Assembly: GCA_020630575.1 (NCBI GenBank)
Contig: JAHDBD010000005.1
Coordinates: forward strand, 124,001 to 188,000
DNA from: Bernardetia sp.
GTDB lineage: Bacteria; Bacteroidota; Bacteroidia; Cytophagales; Bernardetiaceae
Length of the DNA: 64,000 bases
Direction: 5' to 3'
Shown here: piece after piece, positions 26,882 through 37,980 of the stretch
Position numbering within the stretch: position 1 is the first letter of the stretch
Layout of the letters: each line of letters starts with the position of its first letter
Program-made: the position numbers and the translations under genes
The notes under the pieces: generated by a model
Database searches by the model: none
Seen by the model: only the letters and a program-made list of their open reading frames with translations
What the model was told of the DNA's origin: nothing

Positions 26882-29800
26882 TTATTCTACTACAAATTTC
26901 TTTGTAATTGATTCTGTAGCAGTGACAAAACGCAAGAGATATGCTCCTGCTGGTAATACTCGCATAGGAGTAATTACTATGTCTGCTCCTCCTTTTTGTA
27001 CATCTTGTTGGTGAACAATTCTACCAGTCATATCTACAATTTGAATTTGTGCATCTGTGGTAAGTTTTCCATCAAGGTTGAGATAAAAACGAGCACCTCC
27101 ATTTGGATTTGGATATAGACTAACTTCTCCTTTTATTCCACTTATTACTTTTTCAAATAATACGCTTCTTACAGGAGAATATTCAAAAGATCCATTTTTA
27201 TCGAATTGTTGTAAGCGATAATATGAAAGTCCTGTGAATGGTTCTGCATCCCAGAATTGATAATTAAAAGTTCCTTCTAACCCAGTTCCTTTTGCATCTA
27301 CACGTCCCAGAGAGCTAAATGAATTGCCATCTTGACTACGCTCTACCATAAAGTGGGAATTATCTTGTTCATTAATAGTTTCCCAAGTTACTTGTACAGA
27401 TTCTCCTTCTAGTTTGGCATCAAATGCAAGTAAATCTAATGGTAACGGATTGAAATTAGTAATTGAACCCAAAGTAAATGGACTAAAATTGCTAATTTTG
27501 GCTTGACTAACAACCACACCTTGTGCTGAAGCATTTGTATGTCCTCCATTAAGTTTGTTTTGCCATATTGGAGTTGGATCATCCCAACGCAATACTAAAA
27601 GTCCTTCTGGCTGATAAGCTACACTTCTAGCAGCTTCCCAACTTAAATAAACAAAAGCTTCATCGGCAGCACCTTCATTATTTATCAACCAATATTCTAC
27701 ATTACTAACCACTTGGATTGAAGGTTCTTTCAAATTTACATCATATCCATCAAGGGTAGGTAAGCGAGGTCCTACATAACGAGCTTCAAAGACAGCAGCA
27801 TTATTATTTCTTTCACTCAATCCAGCAGGAGCATAACTAATACCATTTCCGATTGGAAATATAAAAGCATCTTCTCCAATTTTCTGAACTTTACCTACCA
27901 CGTGACTTGCATTGCTAGGACCGTCTGCTGATAAAGGAGCAGCAGCAGAAGTAGAGACCCATCCTCCAACAGAATATGTGCTTGACCCATCTATAGAAGC
28001 ATTTCTTTCAAAAATCATCATTCTTGTACTGTTTGTTCCTAGTGCCACATCGTCAGGAATAAATAAACCAGTATTGAAGATAGTTTTTCCATCTTCTTTA
28101 ATAGTAATATCATCCATCATACGGAAACTACCACCAGTTGAACTTGCTTCTAACTCAAAGAATTTTTGAGCATTTGTCGTGATGCGTTGTTCTGTTGTAC
28201 CATCTAATATCACTCTACCTTGTTGAGAATTAAATACAGCATTATTTTCACACGTCCAATTTTCTGCTAAGTTTATATTGAAATTAGATGCTGTTGTTTC
28301 TAATGTATTATTGTCTTCAATGAGCAAATCTCCCTTGATTACGACATTTCCTAATAAATTTTTAGTAACAGGTGTACCTGCAATACTACGCAAAATAACA
28401 TCTCCATAAATAGGGTTGTTTATTTCCGTGTTTACTAAACCAGCTCCACCTGCAATATCATTTCCTGCAACACTAGAATTATAGATAACTACACTTTTAG
28501 TAGCTAATGCAGAACTTAAATTTGTGTTTCCTCTAGTAAAAAGAGTTGGAAATAAAGTGGCTTGGGTTGCTGTTCCTAAAACAAGTTCAGAAGCCCCTCT
28601 AACCAATAGAGTCCTGTTTGAGTTTCCTATAATTTGTATTGCTAAATCTTCAAAACGCACTCTATAATCTACAGTTAAATTTCCATTTACAGTAAGAGTT
28701 GTGTTTGTTGCTATTACTGGATTTGCATCAATTTGCTTAGTATAGTTTGCACCTGCTGAACCAAAACCAGAGGTTAAGAATAAATGTCCATATATAGGCT
28801 CACTAGAAACAAATTGAAAAGGAGCTGTTGTTCTACGAGACTGATAACGCACCGTAGAATTATTATCTAAATTGATTCTAGCTCTTTCATAATTTGTAGG
28901 AAAAACAGTTTGGATACTTCCGTTATTTAATCCTACATAAAGGTTTGCACCGTTTTCCATTGTAATAATTCCTGTTGCCACACTTCCAGTAACTTGGTTT
29001 CTATTATCTTCAAAACGGCTTCCTGTTCTTATCGTAAAATTATTACGAATACGAGTAGCAGCTTGCAGAATCTTACGAGCTGTAAATTCATTTCCTGATT
29101 GAATAATCAAGTTATAATATGAATCTGTTCCTGTTGCAATTCCATTTAAGCCTGCACCTCTTACATTTTGATTTTGACCACTTCCTGTATTGTAAATAAC
29201 AGTTGTTAAGTCATTTAACACAATTGTTCCAAATGTAAGTGGGAATTGAGTTGCAATGTCTGTTGCTCCATTTGTTCCTAAAGTAAGCATACTTTCTCCT
29301 AAAGGAGCATCACTATTCATTGTAACAGATTTTGGAGCAAGACCTCTAATTTGATTTCCTTCATCAATTAAATGATTTCTTGGATTTATAAGAAGGTTTC
29401 CATTTATATCTGCTGTAAGCCCTGCATTTGTTCCTGCTGGGTCTGGTCGGAAACGTTTTTCTATTAATTCAGCATCTATAGAGTTTGGAGCTGTTAGTGT
29501 AAGGTTTCCATAAATAGGCTCGTTAGACATAAACTGAGGAACATCTGCATTGTAGATTGTTTCGTGGTCATTTGCATCTAAACTGATATTTGCTCTAATA
29601 AATAGATTAGGGAAGTTTGTTCCACTTGTCTGATTTCCAATAATCATTTTAGAGTTTGGTTCTCCTGTAAAAGTACCTGTTGCATTACCTGAAATTTGGA
29701 AGCCATCATCTATAAAGTGATTAAATGATTCTACAAGAGCATCTCCAGCAATAGTCATTTCTCCAGCACTAGCTCCATTATGTTGTGTGACTGTTTTGAG

Positions 29801-32800
29801 TATTGGGTTTGCTATATCTGAACCTGTTGATCTCAAAATGATACTTCCATACGTAATTCCTCCTGCTACTTCTTGGTCTGCATTTGCATTGAAAATAACT
29901 GTAGAGTTTGTACTCAAACTAACTTTTGCATCACTAAATACACCATTTCCAAAAGTACCATCTCCTGTTGTAAATTTAGGGAAAGTAGTTGCTATATCTG
30001 CTGTTACTACTGGTGGAACAGTTACATTAAGAGGAACATTTGTTGCTGTATAAGTACGTTCGCTTGCTGTCTGATTTGTACCCAAAATTAAGGTTACATT
30101 ATTTCCTGTGCTCAAAATGTTATTAGCTTGGTTATGGCTATTTCCTCTTAGTTGATAGCCCATATCATAAACTGTCTGTTCATTTCCTATAAAGAAAGCT
30201 CCTTCAATAGTAGCTTCTCCTGTAAAACGTTTTACGTTGTTTCCGTTTGAAGTATTATTACTAATTATTCGTAGAGTTCCATACGTAAAATCTGTTCCTC
30301 CTGCTATCATTTGCTCATCAGGACAACGATATTCTACAATAGATGCTTGTGTACTTGCATTTACAGGAAATGAATTATCATCTACTAAACCATCTGTGAC
30401 TCCCTTAGATAAGATTATATTAGCAGGAAGATAACAAGTAGGAAATACAGTAGCATTATTATTATCTCCTAAACGTAATAATGTATTATGAGACATATAT
30501 ACATTTCCTGTAGCATTACCTCTGATTTGGAATCCATCATCTTCAAAATAACCACTTACAATATGGAAGTTATTTAATATTGATATAGTTGTATTTAGTT
30601 CAACTCTTAGATATCTATCAGGATTAGGGGCTGTACTAAAATCCTTTTCTATTGTTAAATTATAGAATGGACTTGTACTACAAGTATTTCCTAATGAACT
30701 ACACTCTGTACAAGCAGCTCCTGTTTCTACATCAGCTATTGTAATATCAGCATCAACAGTATTCCCATCAAAAGTCACTGTTCCAGTACCTGCAATAAAA
30801 CGAGCTTGTGGAAGGCTTACAGCATTATTGGTTATGATCCAATCATGTTCTAATCTAATATTTTTATCAGTCGCAAATACATCTCCATAGTTGATTGTAA
30901 TATTTGCTCTATCTCCTCCTTCTACACGCATAGAGTCTGAGAGAGTCCAGTCATCAAAAGGAGCATTAAATATAACAGGACCGAAAAATCTAGAGCCGTT
31001 TGATAGAAGGGTTTTTGCTTGTCCTACATTTGTTCCTTTAAACTCAAATGTACCTGGGAAGTCATTCCAATCTCTATCTGATGCAAAATCTGCAAAAATG
31101 AGGTTTCCAAAAACTTGCACAGTATGTAAATTATCTCCTATTAATCTTCCTCTATTTGCATCAGAAGCCGACCAAGTCATATTTTTACAATAGGAAAAGA
31201 AATTGTCAATATTTACAGTTTCTGTACCTGCTCCTGCAAAAGAGTTGTCATCAAAAATTACGTTGTCATTGGCAGTAGGGATACAATAAGAAGGTGCTCC
31301 ACCAGAACCAGCTAATGACCAGTGATTATCAGCATTTAAGTCATTCCAATTACCACTGTAATTTCCATTATCACTTTCTACCCAGTAAAAAGTACGTGAA
31401 GGTTGGTTATTAATGAAGGTAATGTTTGAGTTATTACCAATATCAGAAACAATAGCAGGGTCTGCCTCTACTACATTTCCACCCACATTATTTATATCTT
31501 GAATAAATGTATATAAAAATCCATTTAATCCTGTATGTGCATTTTGAAAATCTATGTTTGCTTGTACACCTGTTAGGTTTGAGCGAATGTTTATCCAACC
31601 TGCACAACCTTCTCTAGCACGTACAAAACCTGTAACTGCTGTAACCCCATTGTTTGGAGCTGTTCCATCACTATTTGGGAAGTTCACAACATCAAAACGA
31701 GAAAGATTTAGATTATCAATTGTCAAATCGTTTTCAAAAGTAAGAACATTATTTTCTCCTACCTCCATATCTCTAATAACAGAAACATCTGGATTTTCAA
31801 AATCTATACGACTGTCATTTCCTGTAATGAATCTAGTGCCTAATGGAGCAGGACCAAAGTCTAATCCTCTACGGAATCTTACTTGTGTTGTGGCATTTCC
31901 TCCTGCTGCTTCTCCGAATTCTACTTGAGCATGAAACTCTGGACGGGCTTGAAAATCAATATATGCTTGTTGTGCTGCTGTTGAGGCAATGAATAATGTG
32001 CTTATAAAACGAGCTGTTGTAGTCTGATTTCCATTAAATACTATTATATTTCGTCCTCCCAAGAAATTTACTGGAGCACGAAATATATTAGTTCTATTAT
32101 CACCTCCTGCTGTAAATCGTGCTCTTCCTACTGCTGAAAAAGTAAGAGGTGCTGTGGTTAAGAATTCGTTATCTTCGTGTAAACGAACTGCATTGCCATT
32201 ATTAGTTGTGCTTGCTATTGTAACAGCTTGTTGGAACTGATTATCTCCATACCAATCTATTCGTGTATTTTGTCCGAAAGTAACTGTTCCTGTGTAAAAA
32301 TTAACTAACGGAGCAGCATTAGTTACTCCTCTGAAATCTACTAAAGCATTATCAGGAAAGAGAATATTACCATACGTTTTTGGAGCATCTCCATTCATAT
32401 TAAAAGTGAGATTATTCTGTAAAGCAGTAATATCTCTAAAAGTAATTCGATTTAAGTCGTTTTCTATATTAGAAGAATTTACATTTATTGTATGTCCTGT
32501 AGTAGCATTATCAATAAATAGATTAGGGATCGTTTTGGCTGCTTCTCCCATTTCTAAATCGATATCTCCAATACCAGTAATATGAAGCTCAGAGGTTGCA
32601 GTAGAACTCAAAACGAAATTAGTTGTATTTCCTCTAAAATCTACAGCAAGTCCTCCATTTCTAGTTGCATTGGCTACCGAACCATTTAAGTTTAATTCTC
32701 TAGTAGGATCTCCTACACTATTAGCTATAGCAAATACATCTATAATTCTAGCTGTTAGTTGATGGTTTGCTGGGCTTGTAGTGAATGTTCCGTCTACTAA

Positions 32801-35800
32801 GTTGAAGGTTTGATTAGTTGCAAAATCATCTGCTAGTTGCCAAATGCCTGTACCTAATATATTATCATAAAAAATAACATTTCCATTAAATACCTGTCCA
32901 TCAGAGATAATTGTATTTGTACCAGTGTTAGTATTTCTAAAGAAGGTTTCACCTGCAAATGTAAAATTGATATCATTTATAAAAGTCAATGAACCTCCAA
33001 TTTGAATATTAAATATAGGGCTTCCTGTAAGGATAGGAACTCCTGTTGCTCCTGTCCAAGTCATATCTCTTGCTTGTGCATTTACATCTATATTTACAAT
33101 TTGGCTTCCTGCTCCAAATGAATTAGCATCAAAGAATACATCATCGCTTAATGTTGGAGGACACTCTCCAGTCTGTCCACCAGAAGTAAGCGACCAGTTA
33201 TTGGGATCATTCCAATTTCCAAAAGCAAAAGCTGTCGGGCTTGCTCCTGTTGCTGCTGATGGATTTCCATTGTGTACCCAATATAAGGTTCTTAAAGTAA
33301 TAGTTGAGAAATCTATTCCTGTATTGTTTCCTCCATCTGTACCGCTATCGACCATTACTACTGTACCAATATTATTAATATCTGTAACAGTTGTATTTTC
33401 CCAACTTTGAGCAAGATTAAAATCTACTGTTGCTGCATTTCCTGCTATAGAAGAAAGAATAATAATTGGGGTAAGACAGTCAGCAATAGCTACAAAGTTT
33501 CCTGTTACATTACTATCTGCATTTGGACTAAATTCAAATATAGTTGAATTTGCCAAAGTAACATTAGTAAAGCTATTTGGAGAACCAAATGTATTTTGAA
33601 GAGAAAATAAACTTCCTACTCCTAGTGTAACATCTCCTTGAAAACGCTTTCGTCCTGTACCAGTAAAACGAATACCAGCTCCTGCTGTCCCTGCAACAGT
33701 AAATGTATTCTGAAATTGATCGTTACCTATAAAATTAGCTTGTGAATTGATTGCAAAACTTACAGATTGCTCAAAGATACTACGATCAACATTGGTTATT
33801 CCTCCATCAAAAGTTGCATTTATACCATTATTAAATGCTAGAGCTTCTGAATATGTTTTTGGGGAAGTTCCTGTTAAATTGAAAAGAACATTATTATTTT
33901 GTAAATCAATACCTCTAAATGTAATTCTATCAGTTCCATTATCTGTGTTAATAGTTACATTATTATTTTGAGTAACAATAATATCAGGCATTTCTTTAGT
34001 TTCTGAACCTGTATAACCTTCTACGTTTCCACCACCACTTGTTAGACTAAAAAAGCTATTTACTCCTGGAGTTATAAAATTGAAGTTAGCGTCATTTCTA
34101 AAGTCAAAGGTAAGTCCTGTTGCTCGTAATGTAATTTCAGAGTCTCCAATATTCAATGAGCCATCTGCTCCATTTGCATCTAAAATACGAATCTGTATAG
34201 GATTACTGCTTGTTATAATATCTCCATTTTGAAGCGTTAGCCTTCCAAGAGGAACTTCTTGAGTAAGATTGAAAGCAGATGACAAAGACCAACTAGCTGT
34301 TCCTGTTACTACCATTTCTTTATTTTGATTGAAAAAGGCTCTTTGAAAACGTTTTCCATCTGTATTTTCATTAGGAATTCCCCAATCGATAGTATTGTTA
34401 GTGGTTGCAGGCACAACTACAGGAGTAGTCAGTGCATTTGTAGCAGCAAAGTAAATATCTCTAATTTCGTTAGGGTTTGTCCCCCCTGTACCTACAGTCA
34501 TTCCATTTACAAAAGTAAGGTTTCCTCCAACTGTAAGATCAGTGTCTTCTCCGATAGATTGTAAAAAAGGGTCGTTAGTAGTACCTGTCCAGTCCATATT
34601 TCTACAAAAAGCATCATTATCCATATCAACAATCTGATTAGCTGCTGAAAATGAATTAGCATCAAAAAATACATTGTCATAGATAGTAGGAGGACATTCG
34701 CCTGTCACGCCACCACTTGTCAAAGACCAGTTGGCTGCATTATACCAATTAGTTGTGCTTCCTGCACCTGCTACACTATGTACCCAGTATAAATCTCTAC
34801 TGACAGAATTTCCTGTTACATTGGTATTATTTGCAAGTGTTCCATTCGCAACATTTATTGGCTGTGCTGTGGCATTGATATTTTGAACGGTTGCTCCCAC
34901 TAAAAATAAAGCATTTGTAAGTTGTAAACTTGCTTGGTTTGGAGGATTATTGGAAGTAAGTGTAATAGGAGTAGCACAAGAACCCAATACATTTATATTT
35001 CCAGAAACAGTATTATTAGTGATAGAACTAAATGCAAATGTAGTTCCGTTGTTCATATTTATATCAGAAAAGGAATTTGAGTTTCCTACTCCTGAATTAT
35101 TAAATGTAGCTGTTGAATTATCTCCTAATGTAAAAGCTCCTATAAAAGTAGTGTTTTTATTTCCTCCTGCTACAAATGTACTAGCTGTACCAGTAGTCAA
35201 GGTTGCTCCAAATCTACTATCATTAGCAGTATTGAACCTAACTGTTTTATTATTTCCAAAGGAAAAATTACCATTAATATCATAACCTCCAGCAAAATTA
35301 TTAGCTCCATTTATACCAAGAGTTACGTTTCCATTTATTATATTTCCTAAATTAGTATTAGCTCCAGTAATTGTTCCACTTACATTATTTCCAAGCGTAA
35401 TATTATTGTATACTTTAGGAGAAGTTCCATTTATATTTAATTGTCCTCCATTATTAGCAGTAGTAATATTTCCAAATGTAATTGTATTTACATCAGAACC
35501 TGTATTGATTGTTCTAACTCCTGCACCTGTATAATTAAGATTAGAAATTGTCTTTGCTAAAACTCCTGTTTCTATTGTAGTGGTATTACTAGATATATTT
35601 ATTGTACTTGTTCCAGAGTTTAGAGTGAAATTAGTATCATTTCTATAATCTAAAACTGTAGTAGAAGCACTTGTAAGAGTAATTGTTGAAGCTCCTAGAT
35701 TAAGATTTCTAGTGGGTACAAGAATATTATTTGTAGAAAATGTACCAGCAGTTACGTTTTCATCATTTGTATCTAGTGTTCCAGAGTTTAATAATAATTG

Positions 35801-37618
35801 ATTCCTAACTAAGAAAGCATCTTGTAGTGTCCATTCTCCTGCTGCTCCAGTTTGGAAGCGAGCTCTATTGAGTCCTTTTCCATTCATTATTAGGTTTTGA
35901 GAGGTTGCAGAAGAAAATATCATCAAACCTTCAAAAGTAGGAACGTTACCTGTTTGATTCATTCCTGCTGCAAAAGTCAATGAACCTGTTAGAATAAATT
36001 GTCTGGCTGCTGCACCTGTAAGAGTAGGCGTATTGGTTACTCCTGTCCAGTCAAGGTCTTTAGAGGTTGCGTCAATATCTATAGTTACTATTTGTCCTGC
36101 TGCTGTAAAAGAAGCTGCATCAAAAAACACATCATCTATTGAAGTAGGAATACATTCTCCTCCTGTTCCTCCACTAGCTAAAGACCAATGGCTAGGGTCA
36201 CTCCAATTACCAGTTCCTCCTACCCAAAATAATGTACGTCCAGTCGTTGTGTTATCTGTAAAATTTCCTGTTACCACCACACTAATACTATTGACTGTTA
36301 CATTTGCTCCCGTAGAGTTAATTGCACTTACATTTACTCCACTCCAAGTTTGTGGATTTGTAAAATTAACAGGTGCAGTAAATGCACCAGTTGCTGTAAG
36401 AGTTACAGGATTAGAACAATTTCCATTTGGTGTAAATATGCCTGAAACTGTTGCTGTACCTCCAGTTGAAGAGGAAAATCTAAATGTAGAACCTATTCCA
36501 ACAGAAACATTACCAAAAGAGGCTAAATTTCCATTCGAAAAGTTAGTAGTTGTGGTAGCATTTGCTATAAAATCGCCTAAAAAAGTATAAGAACTAGCAC
36601 CAGCAAAGTCAACAGTTCTTGTAGCAGCTATATTTGTTGTTCCATTTACAGTAAGAGGATTGGCAGCAGTAAAAGTAGCACCAGCAACATCATAATTAAA
36701 ATTTCGAACAGGAGCAGCGACATTTAAAGAAACTGTTCCACCTGCAAGACCAGAAGCACCATCAAAATTTACATCATCAGTTGCTGTTGGAATACATTCT
36801 CCTCCAGTTCCTCCACTTGTCAAAGACCATCTTGCTGTATTGTTCCAGTTTCCAGTTCCTCCTACCCAAAATAAATTCCTATTGGTAGTATTATCTGTAA
36901 TTCCAGTGCTTGTTGTGATTGTTCCACTTTGTAGTGTTACACTTCCTGTTGCATTTATGTTTGTAATATTGGTATTTGACCAAGTAGAAGCTGCTGTAAA
37001 AATAACAGATGCAGCTCCACCAGTAGAATTAATTGTATTTTGAGCAGAACAAATGCTATTTGATGTAAATGTTCCTGTAATTGTAGTAGTTGCATCAGGA
37101 GTAAAACTAAAGGTAGAGCCATTTCCAATATCTATGTTAGCATTAAAATCTACATCTCCTGTAGTTGTAAAACGAGTTTGAGAGGCTGCAATAGCTGTGT
37201 AAGCACCTGTAAAAGTATAGGTATTTGTTCCCCCAAAAGTAATGGCTTGAATAGAAGAATTAGTAGAAGTTCCACTGATAACAAGGCTATTTGTTCCATC
37301 AAATGAAAATGCGTTTCCATCAAATGAAAAATTATTTGCTAGTGCAGCTATATCTAAAGTTACACTATAGCCTGCTGCGCCTGAATTGACATCAAAGAAA
37401 ACATTATCTGCTGCTGTGGGAGCATTTGTTTGAAAAGTTGCACCTCCTGAGGTAGTCGCCCAGTGTGTTGCAAAATCACTCCAGTTTCCAGAACCTCCCA
37501 CCCAATAAAAATCAGCTGCATTTGCTTGAAACGAGAAGAACAGAAAAAAAAACAGAAAAAAAATATTTTTTCCTCCTCTCTTTAAAAATTGTAAAGATTT
37601 TGTATTGATATTTTGCAT
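26882..37618 (-). CDS. Giant type IX-secreted repeat protein (adhesin-like)
   Basis: 3578 residues in one frame. A signal peptide ends at about residue 35 (FQANA|ADFYW). The first 2100 residues carry six units beginning F/L-Y/F-W-V and containing G-N-W, W-S-L-x-S-G-G and D-N/D-V-x-F-D (near 38, 250, 461, 939, 1443 and 2074), separated by Asn/Thr-rich beta-strand arrays suggesting a long beta-helix. From about 2300 to 3200 a second repeat type appears about six times, with A-T-x-F-P, V-I-Y-N-x and P-I-Y-G-x-L-x-L motifs. The last 75 residues are a type IX sorting domain: VSLYPNPNGG, then VDMTGRIVHQQ, LPAGAYLLRF and KKFVVE. It should be exported and cell-surface attached or released. Adhesion, biofilm or gliding roles are inferred. 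Confidence 0.93.
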   Translation of the reverse strand: MQNINTKSLQFLKRGGKNIFFLFFFLFFSFQANAADFYWVGGSGNWSDFATHWATTSGGATFQTNAPTAADNVFFDVNSGAAGYSVTLDIAALANNFSFDGNAFSFDGTNSLVISGTSTNSSIQAITFGGTNTYTFTGAYTAIAASQTRFTTTGDVDFNANIDIGNGSTFSFTPDATTTITGTFTSNSICSAQNTINSTGGAASVIFTAASTWSNTNITNINATGSVTLQSGTITTSTGITDNTTNRNLFWVGGTGNWNNTARWSLTSGGTGGECIPTATDDVNFDGASGLAGGTVSLNVAAPVRNFNYDVAGATFTAANPLTVNGTTNIAATRTVDFAGASSYTFLGDFIANATTTTNFSNGNLASFGNVSVGIGSTFRFSSSTGGTATVSGIFTPNGNCSNPVTLTATGAFTAPVNFTNPQTWSGVNVSAINSTGANVTVNSISVVVTGNFTDNTTTGRTLFWVGGTGNWSDPSHWSLASGGTGGECIPTSIDDVFFDAASFTAAGQIVTIDIDATSKDLDWTGVTNTPTLTGAAARQFILTGSLTFAAGMNQTGNVPTFEGLMIFSSATSQNLIMNGKGLNRARFQTGAAGEWTLQDAFLVRNQLLLNSGTLDTNDENVTAGTFSTNNILVPTRNLNLGASTITLTSASTTVLDYRNDTNFTLNSGTSTINISSNTTTIETGVLAKTISNLNYTGAGVRTINTGSDVNTITFGNITTANNGGQLNINGTSPKVYNNITLGNNVSGTITGANTNLGNIINGNVTLGINGANNFAGGYDINGNFSFGNNKTVRFNTANDSRFGATLTTGTASTFVAGGNKNTTFIGAFTLGDNSTATFNNSGVGNSNSFSDINMNNGTTFAFSSITNNTVSGNINVLGSCATPITLTSNNPPNQASLQLTNALFLVGATVQNINATAQPINVANGTLANNTNVTGNSVSRDLYWVHSVAGAGSTTNWYNAANWSLTSGGVTGECPPTIYDNVFFDANSFSAANQIVDMDNDAFCRNMDWTGTTNDPFLQSIGEDTDLTVGGNLTFVNGMTVGTGGTNPNEIRDIYFAATNALTTPVVVPATTNNTIDWGIPNENTDGKRFQRAFFNQNKEMVVTGTASWSLSSAFNLTQEVPLGRLTLQNGDIITSSNPIQIRILDANGADGSLNIGDSEITLRATGLTFDFRNDANFNFITPGVNSFFSLTSGGGNVEGYTGSETKEMPDIIVTQNNNVTINTDNGTDRITFRGIDLQNNNVLFNLTGTSPKTYSEALAFNNGINATFDGGITNVDRSIFEQSVSFAINSQANFIGNDQFQNTFTVAGTAGAGIRFTGTGRKRFQGDVTLGVGSLFSLQNTFGSPNSFTNVTLANSTIFEFSPNADSNVTGNFVAIADCLTPIIILSSIAGNAATVDFNLAQSWENTTVTDINNIGTVVMVDSGTDGGNNTGIDFSTITLRTLYWVHNGNPSAATGASPTAFAFGNWNDPNNWSLTSGGQTGECPPTLSDDVFFDANSFGAGSQIVNIDVNAQARDMTWTGATGVPILTGSPIFNIQIGGSLTFINDINFTFAGETFFRNTNTGTNTIISDGQVFNGNVIFYDNILGTGIWQLADDFATNQTFNLVDGTFTTSPANHQLTARIIDVFAIANSVGDPTRELNLNGSVANATRNGGLAVDFRGNTTNFVLSSTATSELHITGIGDIDLEMGEAAKTIPNLFIDNATTGHTINVNSSNIENDLNRITFRDITALQNNLTFNMNGDAPKTYGNILFPDNALVDFRGVTNAAPLVNFYTGTVTFGQNTRIDWYGDNQFQQAVTIASTTNNGNAVRLHEDNEFLTTAPLTFSAVGRARFTAGGDNRTNIFRAPVNFLGGRNIIVFNGNQTTTARFISTLFIASTAAQQAYIDFQARPEFHAQVEFGEAAGGNATTQVRFRRGLDFGPAPLGTRFITGNDSRIDFENPDVSVIRDMEVGENNVLTFENDLTIDNLNLSRFDVVNFPNSDGTAPNNGVTAVTGFVRAREGCAGWINIRSNLTGVQANIDFQNAHTGLNGFLYTFIQDINNVGGNVVEADPAIVSDIGNNSNITFINNQPSRTFYWVESDNGNYSGNWNDLNADNHWSLAGSGGAPSYCIPTANDNVIFDDNSFAGAGTETVNIDNFFSYCKNMTWSASDANRGRLIGDNLHTVQVFGNLIFADFASDRDWNDFPGTFEFKGTNVGQAKTLLSNGSRFFGPVIFNAPFDDWTLSDSMRVEGGDRANITINYGDVFATDKNIRLEHDWIITNNAVSLPQARFIAGTGTVTFDGNTVDADITIADVETGAACTECSSLGNTCSTSPFYNLTIEKDFSTAPNPDRYLRVELNTTISILNNFHIVSGYFEDDGFQIRGNATGNVYMSHNTLLRLGDNNNATVFPTCYLPANIILSKGVTDGLVDDNSFPVNASTQASIVEYRCPDEQMIAGGTDFTYGTLRIISNNTSNGNNVKRFTGEATIEGAFFIGNEQTVYDMGYQLRGNSHNQANNILSTGNNVTLILGTNQTASERTYTATNVPLNVTVPPVVTADIATTFPKFTTGDGTFGNGVFSDAKVSLSTNSTVIFNANADQEVAGGITYGSIILRSTGSDIANPILKTVTQHNGASAGEMTIAGDALVESFNHFIDDGFQISGNATGTFTGEPNSKMIIGNQTSGTNFPNLFIRANISLDANDHETIYNADVPQFMSNEPIYGNLTLTAPNSIDAELIEKRFRPDPAGTNAGLTADINGNLLINPRNHLIDEGNQIRGLAPKSVTMNSDAPLGESMLTLGTNGATDIATQFPLTFGTIVLNDLTTVIYNTGSGQNQNVRGAGLNGIATGTDSYYNLIIQSGNEFTARKILQAATRIRNNFTIRTGSRFEDNRNQVTGSVATGIITMENGANLYVGLNNGSIQTVFPTNYERARINLDNNSTVRYQSRRTTAPFQFVSSEPIYGHLFLTSGFGSAGANYTKQIDANPVIATNTTLTVNGNLTVDYRVRFEDLAIQIIGNSNRTLLVRGASELVLGTATQATLFPTLFTRGNTNLSSALATKSVVIYNSSVAGNDIAGGAGLVNTEINNPIYGDVILRSIAGTPVTKNLLGNVVIKGDLLIEDNNTLETTASNFNINLAENWTCENNAVFNSQQGRVILDGTTEQRITTNAQKFFELEASSTGGSFRMMDDITIKEDGKTIFNTGLFIPDDVALGTNSTRMMIFERNASIDGSSTYSVGGWVSTSAAAPLSADGPSNASHVVGKVQKIGEDAFIFPIGNGISYAPAGLSERNNNAAVFEARYVGPRLPTLDGYDVNLKEPSIQVVSNVEYWLINNEGAADEAFVYLSWEAARSVAYQPEGLLVLRWDDPTPIWQNKLNGGHTNASAQGVVVSQAKISNFSPFTLGSITNFNPLPLDLLAFDAKLEGESVQVTWETINEQDNSHFMVERSQDGNSFSSLGRVDAKGTGLEGTFNYQFWDAEPFTGLSYYRLQQFDKNGSFEYSPVRSVLFEKVISGIKGEVSLYPNPNGGARFYLNLDGKLTTDAQIQIVDMTGRIVHQQDVQKGGADIVITPMRVLPAGAYLLRFVTATESITKKFVVE

Positions 37619-37980
37619 AACTTTTTGATTTTGATACTTGAAATAGCGATAGAATGTGTTGTATTAGTTTTTTTTCAACTAAAATATAAATTCTTATAAG
37701 TTACTATGAGTGATAGTAATACTAAAAACAGTAAGTTTAGTTTAACGATATTATTATAGAGTTTATTAATCTCGCTTCAATCATAAACAAAGATAACTAT
37801 TTTAAATTACTTTAGGGTGTTCTTTGTTTTAGAAGAAAATTGATTTTATGTAGATTTTAATCTTAAAAATCTAAATAATCATAAAGGAATAATTATATAA
37901 CTCATAAATAAGGCAATATCATATTTTTCTGCTGTTTTTTTATTTTTTTTAGAACTTTTTCACTTTTAATTGACTATTTT
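37619..37980. other. Intergenic stretch upstream of the giant gene
   Basis: About 360 AT-rich bases holding the leader of the giant gene and the 3' region of the lipoprotein gene. No clear promoter box, hairpin or open frame was seen. Confidence 0.5.

Noticed and set aside
36033..36590. 185-codon frame on the plus strand inside the giant gene, and many like it
   Set aside because: They lie opposite the repeat protein, contain long low-complexity Pro/Val stretches and are expected by-products of its Asn/Thr-rich codon use.
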